A stretch of DNA of 64,000 bases from Candidatus Rokuibacteriota bacterium (GTDB lineage: Bacteria; Methylomirabilota; Methylomirabilia; Rokubacteriales; CSP1-6), in contig QHSL01000066.1 of the NCBI GenBank assembly GCA_003220435.1, positions 62,001-126,000 on the forward strand. The letters are read 5' to 3'. A program made the position numbers and the translations under genes. The first letter of the stretch is position 1. Every line of letters begins with the position of its first letter. Shown piece after piece: positions 7,213 to 15,433 of this stretch. The notes below the pieces were generated by a model. That model saw nothing but the letters and a program-made list of their open reading frames with translations. It did no database searches and was not told where the DNA came from.

Positions 7213-8178
7213 TCAGTGCGGGAGGCCGAGGACGATCTGGGCGTTATGGTGCAGGATCTTCTCGACGTCGGCCGCCGGCAGGCCCGCCTCGCTGAGGTAG
7301 TAGAAGTTTTGCCGGTATTTCTCGAAAGCGAGCAGCACGGGGTAGTCGCTGCCGGCCACGAGGTGGTCGGCGCCGAACGCCTTCCAGGCGCAGAGCACGG
7401 CGGCGTGCGAGCCGTGCCCGACGATGTCGTAGTAGAACCGACGCGCGGTGACGCTCGGGCGCTCCGGCAGATTCGGATGCTGGCGCGGCGCCTGGTTGTC
7501 GAGGCGCTGGAGCAGCATCGGGATGATGCCGCCCAGGTGGGGGACGACGTACGTGATGTTCGGGAAGCGCTCCGGAACGCGCCGGGCGATCAGGTGGAGC
7601 ACGATGGCGGCGTCCTCGAGCGAGGCGCCCACGGAGACCGTGAAGCCGTAATCGTTGATCATCGGCGAGCAGATGCCGTTCTGGATCGGATGGTAGTTCA
7701 GCACGGTCCGGCGCCGGTTCATCTCCTGGTAGAGCGGCTCGAACTCCGCCTCCGCGGTGGAGCGGTCGAAGCACGAGCACGTCATCGACACCCCGAGCAT
7801 GCCGAGCTGATCGAGCCCACGTTCCATCTCGCGCAGCGAGGCGTCGATGTGAGGCAACGGCAGCGAGACCACCGCGTTGAAGCGGCCGGGATACTTCCGG
7901 GCCAGATCGGCGTAGCTGTCGTTGATGAGCCGCGCGGCCGCGACCGCGTCGGCTTCCTTCTCGGCGTACGGCGGGCTCGCCGCCGGCGAGAGCACCTGCA
8001 GCTGCACGTCGGCCTCCTGCATCTGCTGCAGACGCGTCGGAATGTTGGCCGCGTCGTCGTTCCGCATCGGCCGCGCGGTGGTCGGCCGCGCCGCCTCCGG
8101 CAGGCTGCGCCCGCCGATGCGCAGCAGCAGCTCGTTGTACTCCTTGGGGAAGTAGTGGGCGTGGATGTCGACGATCAT
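7213..8178 (-). CDS. amidohydrolase-family decarboxylase (ACMSD-like)
   Basis: A 321-residue TIM-barrel metal enzyme of amidohydrolase family 2. Metal ligands: HAH at residues 6-8 (MIVDIHAHYFP), a central His in VLNYHP, a further His in VVPHLGGI and the final Asp in AGSDYPVL. This is the pattern of 2-amino-3-carboxymuconate-6-semialdehyde decarboxylase and gamma-resorcylate decarboxylase relatives, which act on aromatic or ring-opened acids. AGGAGGG lies 5 nt before ATG 8178. The unknown barrel protein lies 31 bp downstream in the same direction. Confidence 0.85.
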   Translation of the reverse strand: MIVDIHAHYFPKEYNELLLRIGGRSLPEAARPTTARPMRNDDAANIPTRLQQMQEADVQLQVLSPAASPPYAEKEADAVAAARLINDSYADLARKYPGRFNAVVSLPLPHIDASLREMERGLDQLGMLGVSMTCSCFDRSTAEAEFEPLYQEMNRRRTVLNYHPIQNGICSPMINDYGFTVSVGASLEDAAIVLHLIARRVPERFPNITYVVPHLGGIIPMLLQRLDNQAPRQHPNLPERPSVTARRFYYDIVGHGSHAAVLCAWKAFGADHLVAGSDYPVLLAFEKYRQNFYYLSEAGLPAADVEKILHHNAQIVLGLPH

Positions 8179-8270
8179 CGGTCCCTCCTGGGGCGACGCG
8201 CGCGGCCGCTTCGCGCCGGACCGATACTAATCCAGACGCGGGCGCCATGCGAACGAGGTTCGGCGTGTGC

Positions 8271-8276
8271 TACGCT
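8271..8276 (+). promoter_or_regulatory. possible extended -10 box (TGC-TACGCT)
   Basis: TACGCT with TG one base upstream lies in the 272-bp divergent gap, and would give a leader of about 165 nt for the HpcH aldolase gene that includes the repeat cluster. No clear -35 box. Weak evidence. Confidence 0.25.
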
Positions 8277-8319
8277 GCGCGTGCTCGCCGGGAGACCGGC
8301 CGCACCGTACTTAATCGTC

Positions 8320-8432
8320 GCGCCTCGGCCGGCGGGGTCTCTGTGCATCGCTCGCCTCGGGCCTGGGGGCCCCAGCTCCCGGACGGCCCTGCGGCTCGCA
8401 CTGCGGCCCCGCGACGGCCTGCGGCGCGCACC
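8320..8432 (+). repeat. palindromic repeat family 1, copy B (decayed mosaic)
   Basis: Three partial units in a row: GCGCCTCGGCCGGCGGGG at 8320, a fuller but diverged unit from about 8351 to 8400, and the right half (GGCCCCGCGACGGCCTGCGG) ending near 8432. Without knowing the repeat one could read this as coding upstream of the aldolase. Confidence 0.7.
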
Positions 8433-8450
8433 ACAACGCGAGGTGTGACA

Positions 8451-9218
8451 GTGCGTCCGAACAAGATCAAGCAGATGTGGCGCGACAAGAAGTGGGTGAC
8501 GCTCGGCTGGCTCTCGGTGTCCCACGGGTTCACGGCGGAGGTCATGGCCCGGCAGGGGTTCGACGCCCTCGTGGTCGACATGCAGCACGGGCTGACCGAC
8601 ATGAACGACGTCTGGCCGATGCTCCAGGCGATCTCGCAGACCGACACGGTGCCGGTCGTGCGGGTGCCGTGGAACGATCCGCCCACGATCATGAAGGTGC
8701 TCGACCTGGGCGCCTACGCCGTCATCGTGCCGCTGGTCAACACCGCCGAGGACGCCGCGAAGGCGGTGGCGGCGTGCCGCTATCCTCCGGTCGGCATGCG
8801 CTCGTCGGGGCCGGTGCGCGCCGTCCACTACGGCGGCAGCGACTACCTCGCCAAGGCGAACGACGAGATCGTCGTGATGGCGATGATCGAGACGAAGGAA
8901 GGGCTCGCCAACCTCGACACGATCTGCGCCACCCCCGGGCTCGACGCCGTGTACATCGGTCCCTCCGACCTCTCGTTCGCGCTCGGTATGGCGCCGCGCG
9001 GTGACAACCCCGATCCGGTGCACATCGCCACGTGCGACAAGATCCGCGACGCGGCGCACAAGGCCGGGATCAAGGCGGTTATGCACTGCGCGAGCGCGGC
9101 GTTCGCGGCCGGCGCCGTGAAGCGCGGCTTCGACATGATCATGCTGACGTCGGATCTCGCGTCGATGGTCGCCGGCGTCAGGCGCCAGCTCGACGATCTG
9201 AAGGCCGCGACGGCGTAG
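8451..9218 (+). CDS. HpcH/HpaI aldolase/citrate lyase family protein
   Basis: A 255-residue TIM-barrel class II aldolase. Recognised by GFDALVVDMQHG (residues about 37-48), the metal/pyruvate Glu in MAMIETKEGL, and the GLDAVYIGPSDLSFALG motif with the metal Asp. It should cleave or form a C-C bond between pyruvate and an aldehyde, as in catabolic side-chain cleavage. Start GTG 8451 is chosen because GCGAGG is 7 nt upstream and the coding signal begins there; the frame is open upstream only through the decayed repeat. The aldo/keto reductase gene follows 12 bp downstream. Confidence 0.85.
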   Translation: MRPNKIKQMWRDKKWVTLGWLSVSHGFTAEVMARQGFDALVVDMQHGLTDMNDVWPMLQAISQTDTVPVVRVPWNDPPTIMKVLDLGAYAVIVPLVNTAEDAAKAVAACRYPPVGMRSSGPVRAVHYGGSDYLAKANDEIVVMAMIETKEGLANLDTICATPGLDAVYIGPSDLSFALGMAPRGDNPDPVHIATCDKIRDAAHKAGIKAVMHCASAAFAAGAVKRGFDMIMLTSDLASMVAGVRRQLDDLKAATA

Positions 9219-9230
9219 GCGGGCGGAGGA

Positions 9231-10289
9231 ATGCGCTACCGTCCGTTCGGCCGGACCGGGCTCCAGGTGTCCGTGATGGGCTTCGGCTGCTGGCCGATGG
9301 CCGGCGACCGCTACGGCGCAATCGAAGACGACGAGGCCGTCAAGGCCATCCATCGTGCGCTGGACCTCGGCGTGAACTGCGTGGACACGGCACCGGCCTA
9401 CGGCGGAGGCCACTCTGAAGAGGTGGTGGCCCGCGCGCTCGAGAAGCGCCGGCGCGACGTCATCCTCGTCACCAAGTGCGGGGTGAAGGCACCGCCCCCG
9501 GGCCAGCTCGGGCCGCTCCGCGACTCGAGCCGCGGGAACATCGCTCGCGAGATCGACGCGAGCCTCAAGCGGTTGCGTACCGACTGGGTGGACGTGCTCC
9601 TCGTCCACTGGCCCGACGCCGGGACGCCGTTCGAGGAGACCATGCGCGGCCTGGAGGACGTCGTGACTTCCGGGCGCGCCCGGTTCGTCGGCGTGTCGAA
9701 CTTCAATGGCGCCATGATCGCGGAATGTTTGCGTACCCGACGCGTCGACGTCTCGCAGGTCGGCTATCACATGTTCGACCGGCGCCAGGAGGGGGAGACG
9801 TTCCCGACCTGCCTCACGCACGGCATCGGGGTCATGGGCTATGGCTCGCTCGGCCACGGTCTCCTCACTGGCGCCTTCACCGCCGCGACGAGCTTCGGCG
9901 ACCCATCCCGCGACTGGCGCGGCGGCGGGGTGGTGTTCGGCCAGCCGATCTTCCGCGGCGAGAACTTCAAGACCAACGTGTCGGTCGTCGAGCGGCTCCG
10001 GCGCGAGGTCGCCGAGCCACGCGGCGTGCCGCTGAGCCAGATCGCGCTCGCGTGGGTGCTCGGCCACCAGGCGGTCAGCACGGCGCTGGTGGGTGCCAGG
10101 ACGCCGGCCGAGGTCGACGCCAACGCCGCCGGCGCCGAGCTGGATCTGACCGCGGGCGAGCGCGCGAAGATCGATTTGATCCTGCGTGCCGCGGCGGGCC
10201 GCGTGCGCGAGTTCACGCCGCTGCGGCCGGCGATGGAGCCGTGGGGCGCCGAGATCCCGGCCGAAGCTCCCACGGGGCGGCCGGCCTGA
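9231..10289 (+). CDS. aldo/keto reductase
   Basis: A 352-residue AKR with the full catalytic tetrad: Asp52 and Tyr57 in NCVDTAPAYGGG, Lys82 in LVTKCG and His near 126 in LLVHWPD. It should reduce an aldehyde or ketone with NADPH, or oxidise a sugar the other way. ATG 9231 has GGCGGAGGA directly before it. Lying between an HpcH aldolase (12 bp) and an LLM oxidoreductase (1 bp), it probably handles the aldehyde or alcohol of the same catabolic route. Confidence 0.88.
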   Translation: MRYRPFGRTGLQVSVMGFGCWPMAGDRYGAIEDDEAVKAIHRALDLGVNCVDTAPAYGGGHSEEVVARALEKRRRDVILVTKCGVKAPPPGQLGPLRDSSRGNIAREIDASLKRLRTDWVDVLLVHWPDAGTPFEETMRGLEDVVTSGRARFVGVSNFNGAMIAECLRTRRVDVSQVGYHMFDRRQEGETFPTCLTHGIGVMGYGSLGHGLLTGAFTAATSFGDPSRDWRGGGVVFGQPIFRGENFKTNVSVVERLRREVAEPRGVPLSQIALAWVLGHQAVSTALVGARTPAEVDANAAGAELDLTAGERAKIDLILRAAAGRVREFTPLRPAMEPWGAEIPAEAPTGRPA

Positions 10290-10290
10290 G

Positions 10291-11172
10291 ATGCGCATCG
10301 GGTTCTCGCTGCTCAACAACCAGGGGATCGACGACGCGCAGGCGCTGGTCGGCCTCGCGAGCCGGGCCGAGACGCTCGGCTTCGACTCCGTCTGGGTCCA
10401 CGACCACGTGTTCAACGTGGGCCACGTGTTCGATCGGATCGGCGGCAAGCCGTACTACGAGCCGCTGACGGTTCTCGGCTACGTGGCGGCGCGAACCGAA
10501 CGCGTGCGCCTGGGCACCTCCGTGCTCGTGCTCCCGTACCACAACCCCATCCGGCTGGCCAAGACGGCGGCGACGCTCGACGTGCTGAGCGGCGGTCGGC
10601 TGATTATGGGCGTCGGCGTGGGATTGATCGAGAAGGAGACGCTGGCGATGGGCGCGCCGTTCTCCGAGCGCGGCGCCTTCACCGACGAGGCGATCGCCGT
10701 CATGCGAACGTTATGGAGCGAGGAGGAGCCGAAGTTCGACGGCAAGTACTCGCGTTTTTCAGGGATGAAGTTCTCGCCGAAGCCGCTCCAGAAGCCGTTC
10801 ATCCCCGTGATCATCGGCGGCGTCAGCCGAGCCGCCATCCGGCGGGCGGCACGGCTCGGCGACGGCTGGCACCCCCTCGGTCTTTCGCCCGAGGCGCTGG
10901 AGCAGGCCATGGCGATGCTCCGCGAGGAGGCCCGGGCCTGCGGCCGCGACGTCACGAAGGTTCCGGTCTCGATCGCGATGTCGCTCGGCGCCTCCACGCC
11001 CCGGCGCGCCGCGCTCGGCCGAGATCCGGCCGAGATCGTCAAGAACGCGAAGGCGTATGCCGCGCTCGGCGTGGAGACGCTGGTGATCTCGGCCCACACA
11101 TCCGATCCGGGCGAGGCGCGGTCCGCCATGGAGATGGTGGCCCGCGAGGTCTTGGCGGCGATCTCGCGATAG
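10291..11172 (+). CDS. LLM class (luciferase-like) oxidoreductase
   Basis: A 293-residue bacterial-luciferase-fold protein. Features: N-terminal strand MRIGFSLL, the GFDSVWVHDHV segment, the LSGGRLIMGVGVG cofactor-site motif near residue 100, and SPKPLQKPFIPVIIGG typical of F420-dependent members. It should transfer hydride or oxygenate a small substrate with F420 or FMN. The ATG lies 1 bp after the AKR stop, so the two are translationally close and the last of a three-gene operon. Confidence 0.88.
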   Translation: MRIGFSLLNNQGIDDAQALVGLASRAETLGFDSVWVHDHVFNVGHVFDRIGGKPYYEPLTVLGYVAARTERVRLGTSVLVLPYHNPIRLAKTAATLDVLSGGRLIMGVGVGLIEKETLAMGAPFSERGAFTDEAIAVMRTLWSEEEPKFDGKYSRFSGMKFSPKPLQKPFIPVIIGGVSRAAIRRAARLGDGWHPLGLSPEALEQAMAMLREEARACGRDVTKVPVSIAMSLGASTPRRAALGRDPAEIVKNAKAYAALGVETLVISAHTSDPGEARSAMEMVAREVLAAISR

Positions 11173-11204
11173 CGTCTTCCTCTCGACCTCGATGACGTCC
11201 GACC

Positions 11205-11675
11205 TCACCCCGCTTCGACGAGACCCGCTTGGCGAAGGACGGCGGCGTGATCCCAGTAGATCCGCTCACAGGCGAGTTTGTCGCCGCGAAACTGCACGAC
11301 CACCACGACATCGATGGCGATTTTCTTCGCCGTCGGTGGTACGTTCGGCAAGAGCCACGGCATCGGCTTGCTGTGGGTGAACGTGAGGTGCAGTTCATCC
11401 ACGAGTTGTCCCTCTCCGACGACACGGTTCACGGGCGTCATCTCTAGATCTTCGGGCCATGAGGGGATGAAGTCATCCCGATAGAAAGCCCGCAACGCAT
11501 CCTTCCCCCGGCCCCCGGTGTTCACCGGCATGTGGTTGACGTAGGCGTCGTCAACCATGGTGGCCAGGGTCGCCTCGACGTCCTTGCTGTCGAACTCCCC
11601 CTTGAGATGCTCTGCCCACAGGTGCTCGAGCTGTTGCGGGGAGAGACTCGGGGGCTCCGCTTGTTGCCGCGTCAT
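11205..11675 (-). CDS. SnoaL/NTF2-like ester cyclase-type protein
   Basis: 156 residues with the cone-shaped SnoaL/NTF2-like fold: a helix with LWAEHLKGEFDSKDVEATLATMVDDAYVNHMP, then GRGKDALRAFYRDDFIPSWPED and the last strands VVVVVQFRGDKLACERIYWD. Relatives include polyketide cyclases and ester cyclases as well as many proteins of unknown role. It is 31 bp downstream of an SDR gene on the same strand, a common pairing in catabolic islands. Confidence 0.75.
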   Translation of the reverse strand: MTRQQAEPPSLSPQQLEHLWAEHLKGEFDSKDVEATLATMVDDAYVNHMPVNTGGRGKDALRAFYRDDFIPSWPEDLEMTPVNRVVGEGQLVDELHLTFTHSKPMPWLLPNVPPTAKKIAIDVVVVVQFRGDKLACERIYWDHAAVLRQAGLVEAG

Positions 11676-11706
11676 TTCCTATCCCTTTCTCTCACCATGA
11701 CCTTGA

Positions 11707-12465
11707 TCATTGCGCGAGCGCTCCGCCGTCGATGACCAACTCGCTCCCTGTCATGTAGGCCGAGTCGTCCGACGCCAGGTAGAGGACCGCGGTGACGATC
11801 TCGGCGACCGTGCCCATCCGTCCCAGCGGCACGCGCTCGAGCCGCTTCTTCAGAACCTCCGGATCGGGCATCGCGCTGTGGAGCATGTCGGTGTCGACCG
11901 GGCCGGGGTGCACGGAGTTGCAGCGGATGCGGTCCTTGGCGTGCTGGCTCGCCGTCACCTTCGTGAAGATCCGGATCGCACCCTTGCTGGCGGCATAGGC
12001 CGGCTCCTGGTGGAGCGACTGGCCGATCCCCGCCACCGACGAGATGTTCACGATCGAGCCGCCGCCGGCGCGACGCATCGCCGGGATGGCGTGCTTCGTG
12101 CCGAGGAACACCCCCCGGGCGTTGACGGCCATCACCCGATCCCACTCCTCGACCGTGCGCTCCTCGATCGCGACGCGCGGGATGACGATCGCGGCGTTGT
12201 TGATCAGGATGTCGAGCTTGCCGTAGCGCCCGGTCACGGTCTGGATCGCGCTCTTCCAATCTGCTTCGCTGGTGACGTCGAGGTGCACGTAGACGCCCTC
12301 ACCGCCGTGGGCGCGGATGGTGGCCTCCACCTTCTGCCCCTCGGCGTCCCGAACGTCGCCGAAGACCACCTTCGCGCCTTCGCGTGCGAACGTCTCGGCT
12401 TCGGCGGCGCCCTGTCCGCGCGCGCCGCCGCTGATCAGCGCGACTTTTCCGTCCAGCTTTCCCAT
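11707..12465 (-). CDS. SDR family NAD(P)-dependent oxidoreductase
   Basis: A 252-residue classical SDR. Cofactor motif SGGARGQG (residues 12-19), NNAA, catalytic Ser in NISSVAG, and an intact YAASK catalytic Tyr-Lys, with the C-terminal GSELVIDGG. It should oxidise or reduce a hydroxyl/keto group. ATG 12465 is preferred to GTG 12474 because AGGAG stands 8 nt before the ATG but touches the GTG. It leads a two-gene unit with the SnoaL-like gene. Confidence 0.88.
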   Translation of the reverse strand: MGKLDGKVALISGGARGQGAAEAETFAREGAKVVFGDVRDAEGQKVEATIRAHGGEGVYVHLDVTSEADWKSAIQTVTGRYGKLDILINNAAIVIPRVAIEERTVEEWDRVMAVNARGVFLGTKHAIPAMRRAGGGSIVNISSVAGIGQSLHQEPAYAASKGAIRIFTKVTASQHAKDRIRCNSVHPGPVDTDMLHSAMPDPEVLKKRLERVPLGRMGTVAEIVTAVLYLASDDSAYMTGSELVIDGGALAQ

Positions 12466-12490
12466 GTCGATCACTCCTGTTTGTTCATAG

Positions 12491-12540
12491 GCTCGCCTCG
12501 GACGGCGGGTCCCCAGCCCCGCGACGTCCTGCGGCTCGCA
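12491..12540 (+). repeat. palindromic repeat family 1, copy C
   Basis: A single, slightly diverged unit filling the gap between the deacetylase stop and the SDR ribosome site. The inner stem is GCGGG(T)CCCC..AGCCCCGC and the outer arms carry two substitutions. It lies between two minus-strand genes. Confidence 0.75.
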
Positions 12541-13464
12541 CTACCGCGCGGGCGCCGGGTGCGTGGCGGCCCAGTGCTTCGCGATGTCCAGACGCCGCGT
12601 GAACCACACATTCTTGTGGTGGCTCATGTAGTCGAGCGCGCGCTCCAGCCCGGCGGCCCGCGACGGGTGCCCGATGAGCCGCAGGTGCAGCCCGAGCGAC
12701 ATCATCTTGGGCTGCGTCCGGCCCTCACGGTACAGCACGTCGAAGCCGTCCTTCACGAACGTGAAGTAGTCGTCGGCGGTGAAGAAGCCGCCGCGACCGA
12801 ATTTCGAGTCGTTGGTGGTGAGGCTGTAGGGCACCACCAGATGCGGGCGCTCGTTCACGCGCACCCAGTACGGGAGCTCGTCGTTGTACGCGTCGGAGTC
12901 GTACAGGAAGCCGCCCTCTTCGACCAGGAGGCGCCGCGTATTCACGCTGGGCCCGGAGCGGCAGTACCAGCCGAGCGGCCGCTCGCCGACCGTCTTCGTC
13001 AGGGACTCGATGGCCATCCGGATGTGCGAGCGCTCCTGGTCCTCCGTGAGCTCCCAGTGCTTGATCCATCGCCAGCCGTGCGAGCAGACGTCGAAGCCGG
13101 CCTCGCGGATGGCGGTGGCAACGGCCGGGTTGCGCTCGAGGGCCAGCGCGCAGCCGAACACGGTCAGCGGCAATCCGCGCTCCTTGAAGATCCGCAAGAC
13201 GCGCCAGAAGCCCACCCGGCTGCCGAACTCGAACAACCCCTCGGCCGCCAGGTCGCGGCCCGTGACGCCGGAGTCGGCGACTCCGGCTTCCGTCAGCGTG
13301 GCCTCCGAGAACCCGTCGTCCTGCGCGTTGTACTCCGAGCCTTCTTCGTAGTTCACGACGAAGTTCACGGCGATCCGCGCCTCGCCGGGCCAGTGAGCGT
13401 GGGGAGGGCTGCCGCCGTAACCGATGAGATCGCGCGGGGTGGGCGTGGGCATGGGCCCGATCAT
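12541..13464 (-). CDS. polysaccharide deacetylase / PuuE-type allantoinase family protein
   Basis: A 307-residue NodB-homology TIM-like barrel of the PuuE branch. Visible: RDLIGYGGSPPHAHWPGEARIAVNF start, NYEEGSEY, the SHGWRWIKHWELTEDQE metal/active segment and LGWYCRSGPS. PuuE-type enzymes act on allantoin or similar cyclic amides rather than polysaccharides, and the protein has no signal peptide, so cytoplasmic amide hydrolysis is more likely than cell-wall work. ATG 13464 and ATG 13452 are both possible starts. It lies 9 bp after the oppF-like stop, in the same direction, perhaps the last gene of the importer operon. Confidence 0.8.
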   Translation of the reverse strand: MIGPMPTPTPRDLIGYGGSPPHAHWPGEARIAVNFVVNYEEGSEYNAQDDGFSEATLTEAGVADSGVTGRDLAAEGLFEFGSRVGFWRVLRIFKERGLPLTVFGCALALERNPAVATAIREAGFDVCSHGWRWIKHWELTEDQERSHIRMAIESLTKTVGERPLGWYCRSGPSVNTRRLLVEEGGFLYDSDAYNDELPYWVRVNERPHLVVPYSLTTNDSKFGRGGFFTADDYFTFVKDGFDVLYREGRTQPKMMSLGLHLRLIGHPSRAAGLERALDYMSHHKNVWFTRRLDIAKHWAATHPAPAR

Positions 13465-13473
13465 ACACGGCGG

Positions 13474-14445
13474 TCAGTAGAGATGGCAGGCCACCATGTG
13501 GCCGGCGGCGATCTCCTTGGGCGACGGCTCGGTCTCCGAGCACTGCCGCATCGCGAAGGGGCAGCGGGGATGGAAGCGGCACCCTGACGGCGGATTGATG
13601 GGCGAGGGGACCTCGCCGCTCAGGATGATCTCCTCGCGTGCGATGTCCGGGTGCGCCGGCAGCGCAGCGGAGAACAGGGCCTTGGTGTAGGGATGGAGCG
13701 GGCTCGTGAACAGCTCCTTGGTCGGGGCCTTCTCTACGATCTGGCCCAGGTACATGACCGCGACCTCGTGGGCCATGTAGCGGGTCGTCGCCAGATGGTG
13801 GGCGATCAGCAGGAAGCTCACGTCGTACTGCCGCTGGAGATCGACCAGGAGATTCATGATCTGCGCGCGGATCGACACGTCGAGGGCGGAGACCGGCTCG
13901 TCGAGCACGATGAGCTTCGGCCTCGACACCAGCGCGCTGGCGACCGCGATCCGCTGGCGTTGTCCCCCGCTGAATTCGTGCGGGTAGAGATCGGCCTGCT
14001 GCGGCCGCAGGCCGACCGCGCTCAGGATCTCGGCGACGCGCTCCTTGATCTCGTGCGACGAGGCCAGCCCGTTGATCACGAGCGGCTCGGCCACGATCTC
14101 CCGCACCCGCATGCGCGGGCTGAGGGACGACCACGGATCCTGAAAGACCGCCTGCACCTTCGCCCGGTACTGCTTGAGCGCCTCACCGCCGAGCGTGTGG
14201 ACGTCCTCGCCGTCGACGGTCACGGTGCCGGCGGTCGGGCGCTCCAGTCTCAGAATCAGCTTGGCGGTCGTCGTCTTGCCGCAGCCGGACTCGCCGACGA
14301 GGGCCAGCGTCTGGCCCTGCCCGACGGAGAAGGCGATGCCGTCCACGGCCTTGACCCAGCCGACGACCTTCGTCCACAGAAGGCCCTCGGTCACCGGGAA
14401 GTGCTTCGTCAGCTCGTCGACGCGGAGAACGGGCGCGGCGTCCAT
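13474..14445 (-). CDS. oligopeptide/dipeptide ABC transporter ATP-binding protein (OppF/DppF type)
   Basis: 323 residues. Walker A GESGCGKTTT (near 48), Q-loop FQDPWSSLSP, signature FSGGQRQR, Walker B LIVLDEPVSALD and the switch His in IAHHLATT are all present, and the C-terminal oligopeptide motif with Cys cluster (GCRFHPRCPFAMRQC) marks the peptide subfamily. One of two ATPases of the importer. ATG 14445 lies inside the end of the preceding ATPase gene (37-bp overlap) with GGAGAAGG upstream, showing translational coupling. Confidence 0.92.
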   Translation of the reverse strand: MDAAPVLRVDELTKHFPVTEGLLWTKVVGWVKAVDGIAFSVGQGQTLALVGESGCGKTTTAKLILRLERPTAGTVTVDGEDVHTLGGEALKQYRAKVQAVFQDPWSSLSPRMRVREIVAEPLVINGLASSHEIKERVAEILSAVGLRPQQADLYPHEFSGGQRQRIAVASALVSRPKLIVLDEPVSALDVSIRAQIMNLLVDLQRQYDVSFLLIAHHLATTRYMAHEVAVMYLGQIVEKAPTKELFTSPLHPYTKALFSAALPAHPDIAREEIILSGEVPSPINPPSGCRFHPRCPFAMRQCSETEPSPKEIAAGHMVACHLY

Positions 14446-15428
14446 TCCTTCTCCAGCCTCCAGCAGTCGGCGGTGTGGCCCTCGCCGACGGAAAACGCGC
14501 GGGGATACTCGTGCCGACAGCGGTCGTCGGCGTGCGGGCACCGGGCGGCAAACCGGCATCCCTCCGGCAGATCCCACAGCGCCGGCGGCTGGCCGGCGAT
14601 CGAGTACAGCCGCGCGACGTCCTCGTCCATGCTGGGCACGGAGCTCAGCAGGGCCTGGGTGTAGGGATGGGACGGACGGTTGAAGATGTCGCGGACCGGG
14701 CCGCTCTCCACGGCGCGGCCGGCGTACATCACGATAACCCGGTCGCACATCTTGGCCACGATGCCGAAGTCGTGCGTGATGAAGATCAGCGCGAGGTTCG
14801 TCGCCTGCTGGATCTCGCGCAGCAGGCGCAGGTACTGCGCCTGGATGGTCACGTCGAGCGAGGTCGTCGGCTCGTCGGCGATCAGCACCTTCGGCTCGCA
14901 GGAGATCGCGATGGCGCCGACGACGCGCTGCTTCATGCCGCCGCTGATCTGGTGCGGATAGTCCGCCACGCGACGCTCGGGGGCGGCGACCCGCACCTGC
15001 TTGAGGCCTTCGATCGCCCGCCGCACCAGCGAGCCGCGGCCGTCCTTGTGATGGATCTGGATCGCCTCGATCAGCTGGTTGCCGATCGTGAACACCGGGT
15101 TGAGGGACGTCTGCGGGTCCTGGAGGATCATCGAGATGCGCCGGCCCCGGACCGCGCGCATCTCGCGCTCGCTCTTCGCGAGCAGGTCCTCGCCGGCGAG
15201 GCGGATCGATCCCTTGACGATCCGCGCCGCCGGGCGAGGCACCAGCCGCAGCAGCGAGAGGGCGGTCATGGTCTTGCCGGACCCAGACTCGCCGACGATG
15301 CCGAGCGTCTCACCCTGTCGGAGCGAAAAGCTCACCCCGTCGACGGCCTTCACCACCCCCCACCGGGTGAAGCAGTAGGTGTGAAGGTCGTCGACTTCGA
15401 GGATGACGTCGCCGACCGGTCGCGACAC
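14409..15428 (-). CDS. oligopeptide/dipeptide ABC transporter ATP-binding protein (OppD/DppD type)
   Basis: 339 residues with Walker A GESGSGKTMT (near 48), Q-loop LQDPQTSLNP, signature ISGGMKQR, Walker B VLIADEPTTSLD and switch His in FITHDFGIV, plus the C-terminal GCRFAARCPHADDRC cysteine cluster of peptide importers. Pairs with the downstream OppF-like subunit; both lie after the solute-binding protein in the order permease, permease, binding protein, ATPase, ATPase. The start at 15428 is 5 bp from the binding-protein stop. Confidence 0.92.
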   Translation of the reverse strand: MSRPVGDVILEVDDLHTYCFTRWGVVKAVDGVSFSLRQGETLGIVGESGSGKTMTALSLLRLVPRPAARIVKGSIRLAGEDLLAKSEREMRAVRGRRISMILQDPQTSLNPVFTIGNQLIEAIQIHHKDGRGSLVRRAIEGLKQVRVAAPERRVADYPHQISGGMKQRVVGAIAISCEPKVLIADEPTTSLDVTIQAQYLRLLREIQQATNLALIFITHDFGIVAKMCDRVIVMYAGRAVESGPVRDIFNRPSHPYTQALLSSVPSMDEDVARLYSIAGQPPALWDLPEGCRFAARCPHADDRCRHEYPRAFSVGEGHTADCWRLEKEWTPRPFSASTS

Positions 15429-15433
15429 CTACT